From positions 310,001 through 374,000 of the forward strand of contig NZ_JAHUBR010000001.1 of assembly GCF_025376885.1 (NCBI RefSeq): a stretch of 64,000 nucleotides of DNA, given 5' to 3'. Position 1 is the stretch's first letter; every line of letters starts with the position of its first letter. The translations under genes were made by a program, and so were the position numbers. This document shows positions 17,150 to 26,646 of this stretch, piece by piece. This DNA is from Pseudoruegeria sp. SHC-113 (GTDB taxonomy: Bacteria; Pseudomonadota; Alphaproteobacteria; Rhodobacterales; Rhodobacteraceae). Under the pieces are notes generated by a model. That model made no database searches. It was given only the letters and a program-made list of their open reading frames with translations, and was not told the DNA's origin.

Positions 17150-17248
17150 CGTTAGCTGGTTCACTGGTTTTCTTGCCCCCACCCGTCCCAGGAACCAGCG
17201 GTGCGCCACTTGGCCCCGTCTCCCCAGGTGACGGGGCCGATTTTTTTT
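17150..17248 (+). ncRNA. Candidate small RNA with C-rich loop and intrinsic terminator
   Basis: This stretch lies on the + strand between the start of the - strand DUF2794 gene and a lipoprotein gene. No + strand gene precedes it since 16593, yet it ends in a textbook terminator. The 5' hairpin pairs GCTGGTTC (17155-17162) with GAACCAGC (17192-17199). Its loop contains TTGCCCCCACCCGTCCC, which could pair with ribosome-binding sites. A TTGATT box near 17133 is a possible -35 element. Length and layout fit a small regulatory RNA of about 90 bases. It could instead be the leader of the lipoprotein gene with premature termination. Confidence 0.5.
17212..17248 (+). terminator. Strong intrinsic terminator with eight T residues
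   Basis: GGCCCCGTC (17212-17220), nine-base loop, GACGGGGCC (17230-17238), GA, then eight T (17241-17248). It is the best T-run in the window and forms the 3' end of the small-RNA candidate. Its arms are identical to the inner arms of the 4693 hairpin. Confidence 0.9.
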
Positions 17249-17320
17249 GCGGCATGCCCCCTCGCCGTGCCGCAAAGGCTTCGCTAGGCTTCGCTCCAAA
17301 CGCAGATAGGGAGTACGACC

Positions 17321-17656
17321 ATGCGGCACCACCTGATTGCAGCCCTTGCCGGAGCCGCGCTCATCGGCGGTCTGTCGGCCTGTTCCACAGGTGGCAGCAG
17401 CAAAAGCCAGAAAGTTCCCGCCTACGCGAGCTACGACACGGCCGATCTCGTGCTGATCCGGGGGTTCCGCGCAGCCGGCGATCCCTGCAAGGTGACCGGC
17501 GAAACCGCATACACAAACCAGTTCCTCAGCGACGCCGCCACGCTCGTGAGCTGCCCGGCCAGCTACAGCGGCCTGCCCGCCTTCGTGCAGGAAACCGGCG
17601 CGCGCCGGGTTGGCCAGCGCGGGGATTTCCTGCTCTACAGCGTGCCGCGCCGTTAA
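17321..17656 (+). CDS. Small hypothetical lipoprotein
   Basis: 111 residues with a type II signal peptide: basic start MRHH, hydrophobic core [11 protein letters not shown] and lipobox LSAC with Cys21. The mature part is about 90 residues and contains two more cysteines (DPCK, VSCP) that may pair. No family recognised. The gene follows the terminator at 17212-17248 and overlaps the end of rppH by four bases in convergent orientation. The C-terminal [11 protein letters not shown] is compact, suggesting a small folded periplasmic domain. Confidence 0.75.
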   Translation: MRHHLIAALAGAALIGGLSACSTGGSSKSQKVPAYASYDTADLVLIRGFRAAGDPCKVTGETAYTNQFLSDAATLVSCPASYSGLPAFVQETGARRVGQRGDFLLYSVPRR

Positions 17657-18144
17657 CCATCACCCAGCTTATCGCGGAATTCCGCGACGACTTTCGCGTA
17701 GAGCTCGCGCTTGAAGGGCACGATGTTCTCGATCAGCGCGTCGGGCCCGATCCAGCGCCACTCGGAGAACTCCGGGTGGTCGCCGTCGATGCGGATGTCG
17801 GCGTCGCTTCCCGTAAAGCGCAGCAGGAACCAAAGCTGTTCCTGCCCTTTGAAGCGCCCTTTCCAGATCCGCGGCACGATCTCATGCGGCAGATCATAGG
17901 CGAGCCAATCGCCGGTGCGCGCCTCAACCTCCACCAGATCCGCCGTAACGCCGGTTTCCTCCCACAGTTCGCGCAGCGCGGCCGCCTCGGGGTCCTCGCC
18001 CGCGTCGATCCCGCCCTGCGGCATCTGCCAGGCGGGCACATCGCTGTCGATCCGCTGGCCGGCAAAGATCTGGCCATCACCATTCACGAGCATCACACCC
18101 ACGCAGGGGCGATAGGGCAGCTTGGCAATCTCTTCGGGGGTCAT
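17653..18144 (-). CDS. rppH: RNA pyrophosphohydrolase (Nudix)
   Basis: 163-residue cytosolic Nudix hydrolase that removes pyrophosphate from the 5' triphosphate of mRNAs and so starts RNase E-dependent decay. The Nudix box [22 protein letters not shown] is complete, and the N-terminal [11 protein letters not shown] and FAGQR match the RppH/dinucleoside polyphosphate hydrolase group. It is the last gene of a - strand run gpmI, envC-like, ctpA, rppH; the gap to ctpA is 79 bases. Confidence 0.93.
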   Translation of the reverse strand: MTPEEIAKLPYRPCVGVMLVNGDGQIFAGQRIDSDVPAWQMPQGGIDAGEDPEAAALRELWEETGVTADLVEVEARTGDWLAYDLPHEIVPRIWKGRFKGQEQLWFLLRFTGSDADIRIDGDHPEFSEWRWIGPDALIENIVPFKRELYAKVVAEFRDKLGDG

Positions 18145-18223
18145 GGGGTGTCCTTGAACGATGGGGAAAACGCAGGCGGGCCGGGAAAGACCCGGCCCGC
18201 GCTAGGGAACTCTGGCTCAGCCC

Positions 18224-19570
18224 TTACTTGGCCGGATCGAGCGCCGAAAGGCCTTTGAGGATGTCGATCGCATAGGCGAGCTGGTAATCCTCCTCGCGCA
18301 GCTTGGCGGCTTCCTCGGCTTTCAACTCCTCGGCCTCGAACTGCTTGCGTTCGTCTTCCGAGAGCGAGTCGTTGGAGAGGCTGCCGCGCAGATCGGCCTC
18401 CGAGCGGGAGAAGTTGGCTTCCGAGCGGGGCTCGTCCTCGTTCTCTTCGTCTGCCGGGCGGCGGCGCGGCTGCTCCACGATGATGTCCGGTGCCACGCCG
18501 AGCGACTGGATCGAACGGCCCGACGGCGTGTAGTAGCGCGCGGTGGTCAAACGCATGGCGCCGTCGCCGCGCAGGGGCATGACGGTCTGCACCGAGCCCT
18601 TGCCGAAGCTCTTGGTGCCCACGACGATGGCGCGGCGGTGATCCTGCAGCGCACCGGCGACGATTTCGGACGCAGAGGCAGAGCCGCCGTTGATCAACAC
18701 GACGATGGGTTTGCCCTCGGCCAGATCGCCCTCGGTCGCGTTGAAGCGCTCGCCATCCTCGGCGGCGCGGCCACGGGTCGAGACGATCTCGCCCTTGTCG
18801 AGGAAGGCGTCAGACACCTTGATCGCCTGCGTGAGCAGCCCGCCCGGGTTGTTGCGCAGGTCGATGACGAAGCCGTTGACGTTCTCCATCCCGCCCAGTT
18901 CCTCGACCTTCTCGGCCAGCTCTTCCTCGAGGTTGGGGAAGGTCTGATCGTTGAAGGTGGTGACGCGCAGCACAACGGTATCGCCCTGCACGCGGGAGCG
19001 CACGGCGGTGAGCTTGATGGTGTCGCGGATGATGGACACGTCGAAAGGCTCATCCTCGCCCTCGCGTACGATCGTCACGATGATCTCGGAGCCAACGGGC
19101 CCGCGCATCATTTCAACCGCCTCGTCCAGCGTCAGGCCAAGGATGCTTTCGCCGTCCACATGGGTGATGAAATCGCCCGCTTCGATCCCGGCGTCAAACG
19201 CAGGCGTGTCGTCCATCGGAGAGACGACCTTCACGAAGCCCTCTTCCTGCGTCACCTCGATACCAAGCCCGCCGAACTCGCCCCGTGTCTGCACGCGCAT
19301 GTCGTCGAAATCTTCCGGCGCGAGGTAGCTGGAATGCGGATCGAGCGAGGTGAGCATGCCGTTGATCGCGGCCTGAATCAGTTCGCGTTCGTCCACTTCT
19401 TCCACATATTGCGCGCGCACGCGCTCGAAGATGTTGCCGAAGAGATCGAGCTGCTCATAGACCGAAGCCTTGGCGTCCGCCTCCTGTGCAATCAGCGGGC
19501 CGGCGATCTGCGTGCTGACGATCGCCCCGGCCAGGGTGCCGCCCAGTGCGGCCATCACGAGTTTCTTCAT
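18224..19570 (-). CDS. ctpA: S41 C-terminal processing peptidase
   Basis: 448 residues with a signal sequence (MKKLVMAALGGTLAGAIVS), a PDZ domain (about 85-170, with FGGLGIEVTQEEG and VSPMDDTPAFDAGI) and the S41 serine peptidase domain. The catalytic Ser is in GGSASASEIVAGAL and the Lys in SFGKGSVQT, giving the usual Ser/Lys dyad. A charged tail of about 80 residues follows. It degrades or trims periplasmic proteins, and in related bacteria controls cell-wall hydrolases. It starts 6 bases after the EnvC-like gene, fitting a cell-wall role. Confidence 0.95.
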   Translation of the reverse strand: MKKLVMAALGGTLAGAIVSTQIAGPLIAQEADAKASVYEQLDLFGNIFERVRAQYVEEVDERELIQAAINGMLTSLDPHSSYLAPEDFDDMRVQTRGEFGGLGIEVTQEEGFVKVVSPMDDTPAFDAGIEAGDFITHVDGESILGLTLDEAVEMMRGPVGSEIIVTIVREGEDEPFDVSIIRDTIKLTAVRSRVQGDTVVLRVTTFNDQTFPNLEEELAEKVEELGGMENVNGFVIDLRNNPGGLLTQAIKVSDAFLDKGEIVSTRGRAAEDGERFNATEGDLAEGKPIVVLINGGSASASEIVAGALQDHRRAIVVGTKSFGKGSVQTVMPLRGDGAMRLTTARYYTPSGRSIQSLGVAPDIIVEQPRRRPADEENEDEPRSEANFSRSEADLRGSLSNDSLSEDERKQFEAEELKAEEAAKLREEDYQLAYAIDILKGLSALDPAK

Positions 19571-19576
19571 CGCATC

Positions 19577-20728
19577 CTATTCCTTGTTCACGGCGAACCA
19601 CGCGGCGGGGTCCGTGGGCTCCTGCCCAACTCTCAACTCAATATAAAGCGTTTCTGACTGCGCTGCGCCACCACCTTGCGCGCTTTGCGCCAAAAACTCT
19701 TCGGCCACAGGCGCCGCGCCGCCCATCATCCCCACCGGCGTTCCTGCCGGGACGACATCGCCAACCGCACCATAGACCGTCTCAAGCCCGGCCAGAACCA
19801 GCAGATGGTCCTCTGCGGGCTCAAGGATCATCACGTTTCCGTAGTCCAGAAGCGGGCCCCGGTAGCGAATGGTAGAAGGCCAGGGGGCCTTGACCAGCGC
19901 CAGCGGGCGCGTGGCCATCACGAGGCCGGGGCGCGTGATGCCGCTGGCATCGGCTTCGCCGTAGCGGCGCAGGAGCGTGCCATCGGCGGGCAGGGGGAGG
20001 CTTCCGGCGGCGTCGGGGAAGCTCGCGTTGCCTTGCGGGGCGGAGTCCGGCCCGTCAACCAGCCGCAGCCCGGTGGCGAAACCTTCCAGCGTTTCGGCGT
20101 TGTTGGCCAGTTCCTTCAACTGGTGCGGATCGGAGACATAGCGGCTGGGCAGATCGCTGCGCTCCGAGATGGCCTGCGAAAGTTCGGTACGGGCCTCCTG
20201 AATGCCCTGAAGCCCGGCGGCCAGATCGTCCTTCGCGCTTTCCTGTAGGGTGCGCAGCAGGGTGACTTCTTCCAGCTGCTGGCGCAGGGCTTCCGCTTCG
20301 GCCTGCAGCGCGGGCGCGAGGGCCGAGATCACCATGCCAGAGCGCGCAGTGCCGAGCGGGCCGGAGGGGTGCATCAGGTGCAGGGCCACGGGGCCGTTCT
20401 GCAAAGCGCCCAAAGCAGCCAACAGGCGCGAGACTTCACCGCTGCGCAGCTGCCAGTCGGCCCGGATCTCCTGTTCGCGCAGGGAGGAAGCCCGCAGCCC
20501 CTCGCGCAGGGCTTCAAGCCCCTCCTCATAGGCGTGAATCGTCTCTGTTAAAGCCGAAACACGATCCCGCGCGCCACTTGCCTTCTCCAGCCGGGCGGTG
20601 GCGGCGGCCAGTTGCTGTGCCGCGAGCCGGGCGCTCTGGGCCGGATCCTGCTGCGCGCCGACAGGGGCGGCGAACAGAAGCCCGGCGCTCAAGCCGAGGG
20701 CAAGAAGGCGGGCGGGCAATGCGATCAT
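19577..20728 (-). CDS. EnvC-like murein hydrolase activator (degenerate LytM/M23)
   Basis: 383 residues: signal peptide (1-25, ending GAQQ), a long coiled-coil region (about 28-215) and a C-terminal M23/LytM domain (about 255-380, ending LYIELRVGQEPTDPAAW). The zinc-binding His of active M23 enzymes are not visible (ITRPGLVMATRP replaces the first motif). It therefore resembles EnvC, which activates amidases rather than cutting peptidoglycan itself. It overlaps gpmI by four bases and precedes ctpA by six, a gene order conserved in alphaproteobacteria. Confidence 0.88.
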   Translation of the reverse strand: MIALPARLLALGLSAGLLFAAPVGAQQDPAQSARLAAQQLAAATARLEKASGARDRVSALTETIHAYEEGLEALREGLRASSLREQEIRADWQLRSGEVSRLLAALGALQNGPVALHLMHPSGPLGTARSGMVISALAPALQAEAEALRQQLEEVTLLRTLQESAKDDLAAGLQGIQEARTELSQAISERSDLPSRYVSDPHQLKELANNAETLEGFATGLRLVDGPDSAPQGNASFPDAAGSLPLPADGTLLRRYGEADASGITRPGLVMATRPLALVKAPWPSTIRYRGPLLDYGNVMILEPAEDHLLVLAGLETVYGAVGDVVPAGTPVGMMGGAAPVAEEFLAQSAQGGGAAQSETLYIELRVGQEPTDPAAWFAVNKE

Positions 20729-22245
20729 CGCTGGATCAGGCTCTCCCCGGTCATCTCGGCCGGTTTCTGAAGCCCCATCAGATCCAGCACCGTCGGCGCG
20801 AGATCGGCCAAGCGCCCTTCGCGCAAAGTCACGCCCTGCGGCCCGCCCACGAGCACGACAGGCACGGGGTTCAGCGTATGGGCCGTATGCGGGCCGCCGG
20901 TTTCGGGGTCCTGCATCATCTCGCAGTTACCGTGATCGGCGGTGACGATCATTGCACCACCGGCCTTTTTCAGCGCTTCAACGACCTCGCCAAGCCCGGC
21001 GTCCACGGCTTCACAGGCCTTGATCGCCGCGCCCAGATCGCCGGTGTGGCCGACCATATCCGGGTTGGCGTAATTGGTGACAATCAGGTCATAGCCCTTC
21101 TCGATGGCCGCCACGAAAGCCTCCGTCACCTCGCCCGCGCTCATTTCCGGCTGCAGATCGTAAGTGGCGACCTTCGGCGATTTCGGCATGTAGCGATCTT
21201 CACCCGGCTCCGGCACTTCCTTGCCGCCGTTGAGGAAGAAGGTCACGTGGGGGTATTTCTCTGTTTCGGCGAGGCGGAACTGGGTTTTGCCTTGTTTAGA
21301 GACCCATTCGCCCAGCGTGTTGACGATCTTGCGCTTGGGGAAGAGCGTCTGCATGTAGCTGTTGTGACGGTCGGAATATTCGACCATGCCGCATACCGCG
21401 CCCCAGGACGGGCGGGCGGAGGCGTCGAACTCCGCGAAGTCGGGATCGGCCAGCGCAGCGAGGATTTCGCGTGCGCGGTCGGCGCGGAAGTTGATGAACA
21501 GAAGCCCGTCGCCATTGGCGGGCGGCTGGTAGGCGGCAAGCTTCGTGGCCTTGATGAACTCATCCGTCTCGCCCCGCGCCCAGGACTCGGAAATCGCGGA
21601 TTGGGCCGTATCAGAGACATTTCCTTGCCCCGAAACCACCACGTCAAACGCCTGCTGCACGCGCTCCCAGCGATTGTCGCGGTCCAGCGCGAAGTAGCGG
21701 CCCACGAGGCTGCCGATGGTTGCGCCTTCCGGCAGGGCCTCTTCAAAGGCTTTGAGATAGCTGTCGGCGGATTTGGGCGCCACATCGCGGCCATCGGTGA
21801 TGGCGTGGATCTGCGCCGGAACGCCAGCGGCAGTGATCGCTTTGGCGGCCTCGACGATATGGTTCTGATGGCTGTGCACCCCGCCCGGCGACACGAGCCC
21901 CATGATCTGCGCCGTGCCACCATTGGCTTTCAGCGTGGCGATGAAACCTTGCAGGGCCTCATTGGTGGCGAAGCTGCCGTCTTCGATGGCGAGATCGATC
22001 TGGCCAAGATCCATCGCAACCACGCGGCCCGCGCCGATGTTGGTGTGGCCCACTTCCGAGTTGCCCATCTGCCCGGTGGGCAGGCCCGCATCGGGGCCGT
22101 GGGTGGTGAGCAGGTTGTGCGGGCAGCTTGCCATGATCGCATCGAACGTGGGGGTATGGGCCTGCGCCGGGGCATTGGCCACGATTTCTTCGCGGTGGCC
22201 CCAGCCATCGAGAATGCACAGAACAACGGGTTTGGGGGTGGTCAT
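20725..22245 (-). CDS. gpmI: 2,3-bisphosphoglycerate-independent phosphoglycerate mutase
   Basis: 506-residue manganese enzyme of glycolysis and gluconeogenesis converting 3- to 2-phosphoglycerate. It has the alkaline-phosphatase-like metal motifs CILDGWG at the start, the phosphoserine in QMGNSEVGH, RDVAPKSA, and late metal ligands in ANPDMVGHTGD and TADHGN. The start at 22245 is preceded by GAGG; a GTG 15 bases earlier is not needed. It heads the operon with envC-like and ctpA genes. The coupling to cell-wall genes is positional rather than metabolic. Confidence 0.96.
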   Translation of the reverse strand: MTTPKPVVLCILDGWGHREEIVANAPAQAHTPTFDAIMASCPHNLLTTHGPDAGLPTGQMGNSEVGHTNIGAGRVVAMDLGQIDLAIEDGSFATNEALQGFIATLKANGGTAQIMGLVSPGGVHSHQNHIVEAAKAITAAGVPAQIHAITDGRDVAPKSADSYLKAFEEALPEGATIGSLVGRYFALDRDNRWERVQQAFDVVVSGQGNVSDTAQSAISESWARGETDEFIKATKLAAYQPPANGDGLLFINFRADRAREILAALADPDFAEFDASARPSWGAVCGMVEYSDRHNSYMQTLFPKRKIVNTLGEWVSKQGKTQFRLAETEKYPHVTFFLNGGKEVPEPGEDRYMPKSPKVATYDLQPEMSAGEVTEAFVAAIEKGYDLIVTNYANPDMVGHTGDLGAAIKACEAVDAGLGEVVEALKKAGGAMIVTADHGNCEMMQDPETGGPHTAHTLNPVPVVLVGGPQGVTLREGRLADLAPTVLDLMGLQKPAEMTGESLIQR

Positions 22246-22367
22246 GGTGTCTCGCCTCACTGCTTCGGGGCGGTTTTACGGGGCGGAACCCGCTTGGGCA
22301 AGGCGGGCGGCGGTGTGTGGCCAAGAAATGCTTGACGGGTGGCGGCTTTGCAGGCGTTCTGGCCGCC

Positions 22368-22892
22368 ATGACCTCTGATCTCAGCCTCCGCCACGCCACA
22401 CCCGCAGATTTCCCGGCCATCGCGCGGCTGCAGACCGCGAGCTGGGCCAGCGCCTACGCCGGGCTGCTGGACGACAGCTACATCACCGGGCGCATGGCCG
22501 AGGATCTGGCCGGGTTCTGGGCGCGCCAGACCCAAGGTGGCGTGCGGTTCCAGATCGTCGCGGAAGCGGGCGACGGGCGCCTGCTCGGCTTCATCGCCCT
22601 GCTGCCCAAACCCGATGGGCCCTATGTGGACAACCTGCACGTCTCGCCTGATGCCAAGGGCGGCGGCGTGGGCCGTGCGCTGATGGCGCGGGCCGCGCGG
22701 GAGCTGCTGGATCTGGGCGAAAACAGTCTCTATCTCACCGTGATCGACGCCAATACGGCGGCCATCGCCTTCTACGAGGCCATGGGCGGCGCGGCCTCTG
22801 GCCCCTTCCCGGATGCGGTGTTTGATCAGCCGGTGCAGGCCTATCGCTACGATTGGACAGACCTGCCCGCGTTGGCCGCAAAGGCGGGGTGA
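22368..22892 (+). CDS. GNAT family N-acetyltransferase
   Basis: 174-residue acetyltransferase fold: LRHATPADFPAIARLQ at the start, the acetyl-CoA pyrophosphate loop as VSPDAKGGGVGRALMARAARE (about 104-124), and LYLTVIDANTAAIAFYEAMG near the end. The substrate is unknown. The ATG at 22368 follows the divergent gpmI promoter region by 122 bases; an upstream in-frame ATG would add 17 residues. It is convergent with the lytic transglycosylase gene. Confidence 0.85.
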   Translation: MTSDLSLRHATPADFPAIARLQTASWASAYAGLLDDSYITGRMAEDLAGFWARQTQGGVRFQIVAEAGDGRLLGFIALLPKPDGPYVDNLHVSPDAKGGGVGRALMARAARELLDLGENSLYLTVIDANTAAIAFYEAMGGAASGPFPDAVFDQPVQAYRYDWTDLPALAAKAG

Positions 22893-22899
22893 GCCCCGC

Positions 22900-24222
22900 C
22901 TAGCGCAGGTATTTCATCAGTTCCTTGGACGGATAGCCATCCGGCGTGATGCCGATGGAGTTCTGATAGGCGCGGATCGCGTTCACGGTGTTGGGGCCGA
23001 TGATGCCGTCGATCTTGTCGTTCAGGAAGCCCGCGCGCGTCAGGCGGCGCTGCATTTCCTTTTTCTCGGTGAAGGACAGCGGCTGGTAGCCGCGCGGCCA
23101 GCTGGCCTGAATCTCCGGCCCGCCGGTGATCCTGTCAGAGAGGTGCCCCACGCCGATCACATAGGCATCGGCCTTGTTGTAGCGCTCGATCACGGCGAAA
23201 TTCTTGAAGATCATGAAGGCCGCACCGCTGGCCCCGGCGGGCAGCAGGATCGAGGCCGAGCCATAGTTAGGCACGGGTTTTCCATCGATCCCCACCACGC
23301 CAAGCTTGGCCCAGTCCGAGGGCATCTTCAGCGTCTTGCGGCTGGCGAGCCCGTAGTTGAACCCGCGCGGCAGGCGCACCTCTTTGCCCCAGGGCTGGCC
23401 TTTGATCCAGCCGGAGCGCTTCAAATAGGCGGCGGTGGAGGCCAGTGCATCGGTTGGATCGTTGCTCCAGATGTCGCGCTTGCCGTCGCCGGTGAAATCC
23501 ACTGCGAAGGCGAGGTAGGAGGTGGGGATGAACTGCGTGTGGCCCATGGCCCCGGCCCAGCTTCCCTTCATGTTGCGCGGGCTCGTGTCGCCGGACTGGA
23601 TGATCTTGAGCGCTGCGATCAACTGGCTTTCAAAGAACTTGCCCCGGCGGCCATCAAACGCCAGCGTCGCAAGGCTTTCGATCACCGGCAGATCGCCCCT
23701 GTGCTCGCCATAGGCGCTTTCCAAACCCCAGATCGCCACCACCACATCGCGGTCCACGCCGTAGGTGGCCTCGATCTTGTCCAGCGTGCGGTCGTATTTG
23801 CGCAGGGCGGATTTGCCGTTCTTCACCCGCGTCGGGGAGGCAGCGCTGTCGAGGTAATCCCAGATCTGCTTGGTGAATTCGGACTGGTTACGATCCTTCG
23901 CGATCACCGAGGTGTTGTATTCCACGCCCTTGAAGGCGCGATCCAGCGTGGCGCGGCTGATGCCCTGCGCCTGCGCGCGGCCGTAGAAGGACTGGATCCA
24001 GCGCTCGAAGGCGAGGTTGGAACTGTTGGCCTGTGCCAGGACGATCTCTCCGCGGGCTGTGGGCCTCAGCGAGTGCTCGGGGCCGTCTTGGGTATAGGAT
24101 TGCACCGCACGTTGCACCGGGCGCAGCGAGGATTCAACCGCGCCGTTGGCCGCGAAGGCTGCCGATGTGCCGGAGATCAGGGCGGCCGCCAGAAGCGCCG
24201 CGGGAACTTGGAAAATACGCAT
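22900..24222 (-). CDS. Lytic murein transglycosylase (MltB family) with peptidoglycan-binding domain
   Basis: 440 residues: signal peptide (MRIFQVPAALLAAALISG, cleavage near AFAA), an SLT_2/MltB catalytic domain (about 70-370) and a C-terminal peptidoglycan-binding type 1 domain (about 380-440, RRLTRAGFLNDKIDGIIGPNTVNAIRAYQ). The catalytic Glu is in AIWGLESAYGEHRGD, and AMGHTQFIPTSYLAFAVDFTGDG is the family signature. It cleaves glycan strands to anhydromuropeptides in the periplasm. The start at 24222 opens on the signal peptide. The 122-base gap to RNase R has one weak hairpin. Confidence 0.95.
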   Translation of the reverse strand: MRIFQVPAALLAAALISGTSAAFAANGAVESSLRPVQRAVQSYTQDGPEHSLRPTARGEIVLAQANSSNLAFERWIQSFYGRAQAQGISRATLDRAFKGVEYNTSVIAKDRNQSEFTKQIWDYLDSAASPTRVKNGKSALRKYDRTLDKIEATYGVDRDVVVAIWGLESAYGEHRGDLPVIESLATLAFDGRRGKFFESQLIAALKIIQSGDTSPRNMKGSWAGAMGHTQFIPTSYLAFAVDFTGDGKRDIWSNDPTDALASTAAYLKRSGWIKGQPWGKEVRLPRGFNYGLASRKTLKMPSDWAKLGVVGIDGKPVPNYGSASILLPAGASGAAFMIFKNFAVIERYNKADAYVIGVGHLSDRITGGPEIQASWPRGYQPLSFTEKKEMQRRLTRAGFLNDKIDGIIGPNTVNAIRAYQNSIGITPDGYPSKELMKYLR

Positions 24223-24344
24223 CTGCTCACACTCGTTTTTTTGAAAGCCTAGCGCGAATCCCCCTGTGTTCAAAGGGGATCCGGGATGCGTCTGGCGGGA
24301 ATTGGCCGATCTTTCGCGGGAGTGCCTGAAATGGCTGGGGAAAA

Positions 24345-26615
24345 TCAGCCGCGCCGTTTGCGCTCCACCTTGCGGGCGGTTTTCTTGCCCTTGGCGCGGG
24401 ATTTGGCGAGCTTGCGCTTGGGCCCGCCCTTGCTGCGCCGGTTGCCGCTGCTGCGGGGCAGCGCCTGATCTTCGACTTTTAGCAGCTCAAGGATCAGCCC
24501 GCCGGTGAGCGCATCGGTTTCCGCGAGCCGCACGGTGACGGTCTGGCCCAGCCCCAGCGTGAGGCCGGAATGCTCGCCCGTCAGCGTCTGGGCGTCGGCG
24601 TCGAAGTGGAAGAACTCCCGCCCCAGCGAGCGCACGGGGATCAGCCCGTCCGCGCCGGTTTCCGCGAGCCGGGCGAAAGCGCCGAACTTCGCGATGCCGG
24701 AGATGCGCGCGGCAAACTCGTTGCCCATGCGCTCCGACAGGTAGGCGGCCAGATAGCGATCGGTGGTGTCGCGCTCGGCCACCATGGAGCGGCGTTCGGT
24801 GTCGGAGATCAGCTTGGCGGTCTCGTCGAGGTTTTCCACGTCCCACGGCGACAGCCCGTCCTTGCCCCAGCTATGGGCCGCGATCAGGGAGCGGTGCACG
24901 ATCAGATCCGAATAGCGCCGGATGGGGGAGGTGAAATGCGCGTAGTTGCGCAGCGCAAGGCCGAAGTGGCCGAAGTTTTCCGGGCTGTAATAGGCCTGCG
25001 TCATGGAGCGTAGGGTGGCCATGTTGATCTGCTCGGCGTTCTCGCTGCCTTCGGCCTGTTTCAGCAGGCTGTTCAGGTGACGCGTGCGCAGCACTTGTCC
25101 TTTGGCGAGCGTCAGGCCGGAGGCTTCGGCGATTTCGCGCAGGGATTCGAGCTTGTCCGGGTTCGGTTCCTCGTGGACACGGAACAGCAGCGGGCTTTTG
25201 CGCGCGATCAGTTCCTCTGCAGCGCAGACATTGGCCAGCACCATGAATTCCTCGATCAGCCGGTGAGCGTCGAGGCGATCCCGGAAAGCCACCGACGTGA
25301 CCTTGCCATCGGCATCCAATTCGATGCGGCGCTCCGGTAGATCCAGATCCAGCGGCTGGCGCGCCTCGCGGGCGTGTTTGGTGGCCTGATAGGCCGCATA
25401 AAGCGGCTCTAACACGGGCGAAAGCCAAGGTTCGGTGCGGTCGGTCGGGTGGCCATCCACCGCTGCCTGCACCTCGCCATAGTGCAGCGAAGCGTGGGAT
25501 TTCATCATCGCGCGCGTGAAGCGATGGGCGATCTTGGCCCCTTGCGCATCGAGCACCATGCGCACTGCGATCACCGGGCGCGACACGTCCTCGTGCAGCG
25601 AACAGAGATCGCCCGACAGGTGATCGGGCAGCATTGGCACCACGCGGTCGGGGAAATAGGTGGAGTTGCCGCGCTTGCGCGCCTCGCGGTCCAGTTCCGA
25701 ATTCGGCGTCACGTAATGGGCGACATCGGCGATGGCGACCCAGACGACATGGCCGCCGGGGTTCTTCGGATCGTCATCGGCATGAGCATAGACGGCATCG
25801 TCGTGGTCGCGCGCATCGGCCGGGTCGATGGTGATCAGCGGCAGCTCGCGCAGATCCTCGCGTTTTCCAAGCGGCGCAGGCTTTGCAGTGTCGGCCTCGG
25901 CCACGACGGCATCAGGGAACTGGTCGGGGATGCCGTGCTGGTGGATCGCAATCAGCGAAACGGCCTTGGGCTGGCTCGGATCCCCAAGCCGCGCGACGAT
26001 GCGTGCGCTGGGCAGGCCGAGGCGGCCCTTGGGGCCCGCCTGTTCGGCTTCCACAAGCTCGCCATCCTGCGCGCCTTGGACGGCGGCACTGGCCACGCGC
26101 CATTCCTTGTCCTGTCCCTTGTCGATGGGCACGATCCGCCCGCCCTCGTGGCCTTTGCGGTAGATCCCGAGGATGCGCAGCGGGTTGTGGCCGATCTTGC
26201 GGATCAGGCGGGCCTCGTAGGTTTCGGGCTCGCCCTTCACCTTCGGCAGTTTGGTGAGCCGCCCAAGGATGCGATCACCCGCGCCGAGCGCCGGATCAGA
26301 GGCTTTTGCGACGATGAGGATCACCGGCGGTTTGCCCTCGCCCTGCCACTCAAGCGGCTTGGCAAACAGATCGCCATCGGCGTCCGGCGCTAACACCTGC
26401 AGCACGGTGACGGGCGGCAGGCTTTCCGGATCGCGATAGGTATTCTTGCGCTTCTCGAGGTGGCCCTCGGCCTCAAGCTCCTTGAGCACTTTCTTCAGCT
26501 CAATGCGGGCCGCGCCCTTTATGCCGAAGGCACGGGCGATGTCACGTTTGGCGGTGAGGGTCGGGTTGTCGGAGATCCATTGCAGAATCTCCTCCTTGGA
26601 AGGAATGCGCGTCAT
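24345..26615 (-). CDS. rnr: Ribonuclease R
   Basis: 756-residue 3'-5' exoribonuclease for structured RNA. Order: N-terminal winged-helix region (about 1-60), cold-shock domains, the RNB catalytic domain with TIDPADARDHDDAVYA (magnesium-binding aspartates) and HYTSPIRRYSDLIVHR-like ending, here HFTSPIRRYSDL. Then an S1 domain (about 640-720) and a basic tail of about 35 residues ending RKVERKRRG. It probably degrades rRNA and mRNA under stress. It starts 31 bases after the DUF2064 gene ends. Confidence 0.96.
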   Translation of the reverse strand: MTRIPSKEEILQWISDNPTLTAKRDIARAFGIKGAARIELKKVLKELEAEGHLEKRKNTYRDPESLPPVTVLQVLAPDADGDLFAKPLEWQGEGKPPVILIVAKASDPALGAGDRILGRLTKLPKVKGEPETYEARLIRKIGHNPLRILGIYRKGHEGGRIVPIDKGQDKEWRVASAAVQGAQDGELVEAEQAGPKGRLGLPSARIVARLGDPSQPKAVSLIAIHQHGIPDQFPDAVVAEADTAKPAPLGKREDLRELPLITIDPADARDHDDAVYAHADDDPKNPGGHVVWVAIADVAHYVTPNSELDREARKRGNSTYFPDRVVPMLPDHLSGDLCSLHEDVSRPVIAVRMVLDAQGAKIAHRFTRAMMKSHASLHYGEVQAAVDGHPTDRTEPWLSPVLEPLYAAYQATKHAREARQPLDLDLPERRIELDADGKVTSVAFRDRLDAHRLIEEFMVLANVCAAEELIARKSPLLFRVHEEPNPDKLESLREIAEASGLTLAKGQVLRTRHLNSLLKQAEGSENAEQINMATLRSMTQAYYSPENFGHFGLALRNYAHFTSPIRRYSDLIVHRSLIAAHSWGKDGLSPWDVENLDETAKLISDTERRSMVAERDTTDRYLAAYLSERMGNEFAARISGIAKFGAFARLAETGADGLIPVRSLGREFFHFDADAQTLTGEHSGLTLGLGQTVTVRLAETDALTGGLILELLKVEDQALPRSSGNRRSKGGPKRKLAKSRAKGKKTARKVERKRRG

Positions 26616-26646
26616 GCAAAGCCCCTAGCACGGGGCGAGAGGCGCG

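Noticed and set aside
20578-22335. Long open frame (585 codons) on the + strand opposite gpmI and the EnvC-like gene
   Set aside because: It lies fully antisense to well-recognised genes, has no family resemblance and is explained by high GC content.
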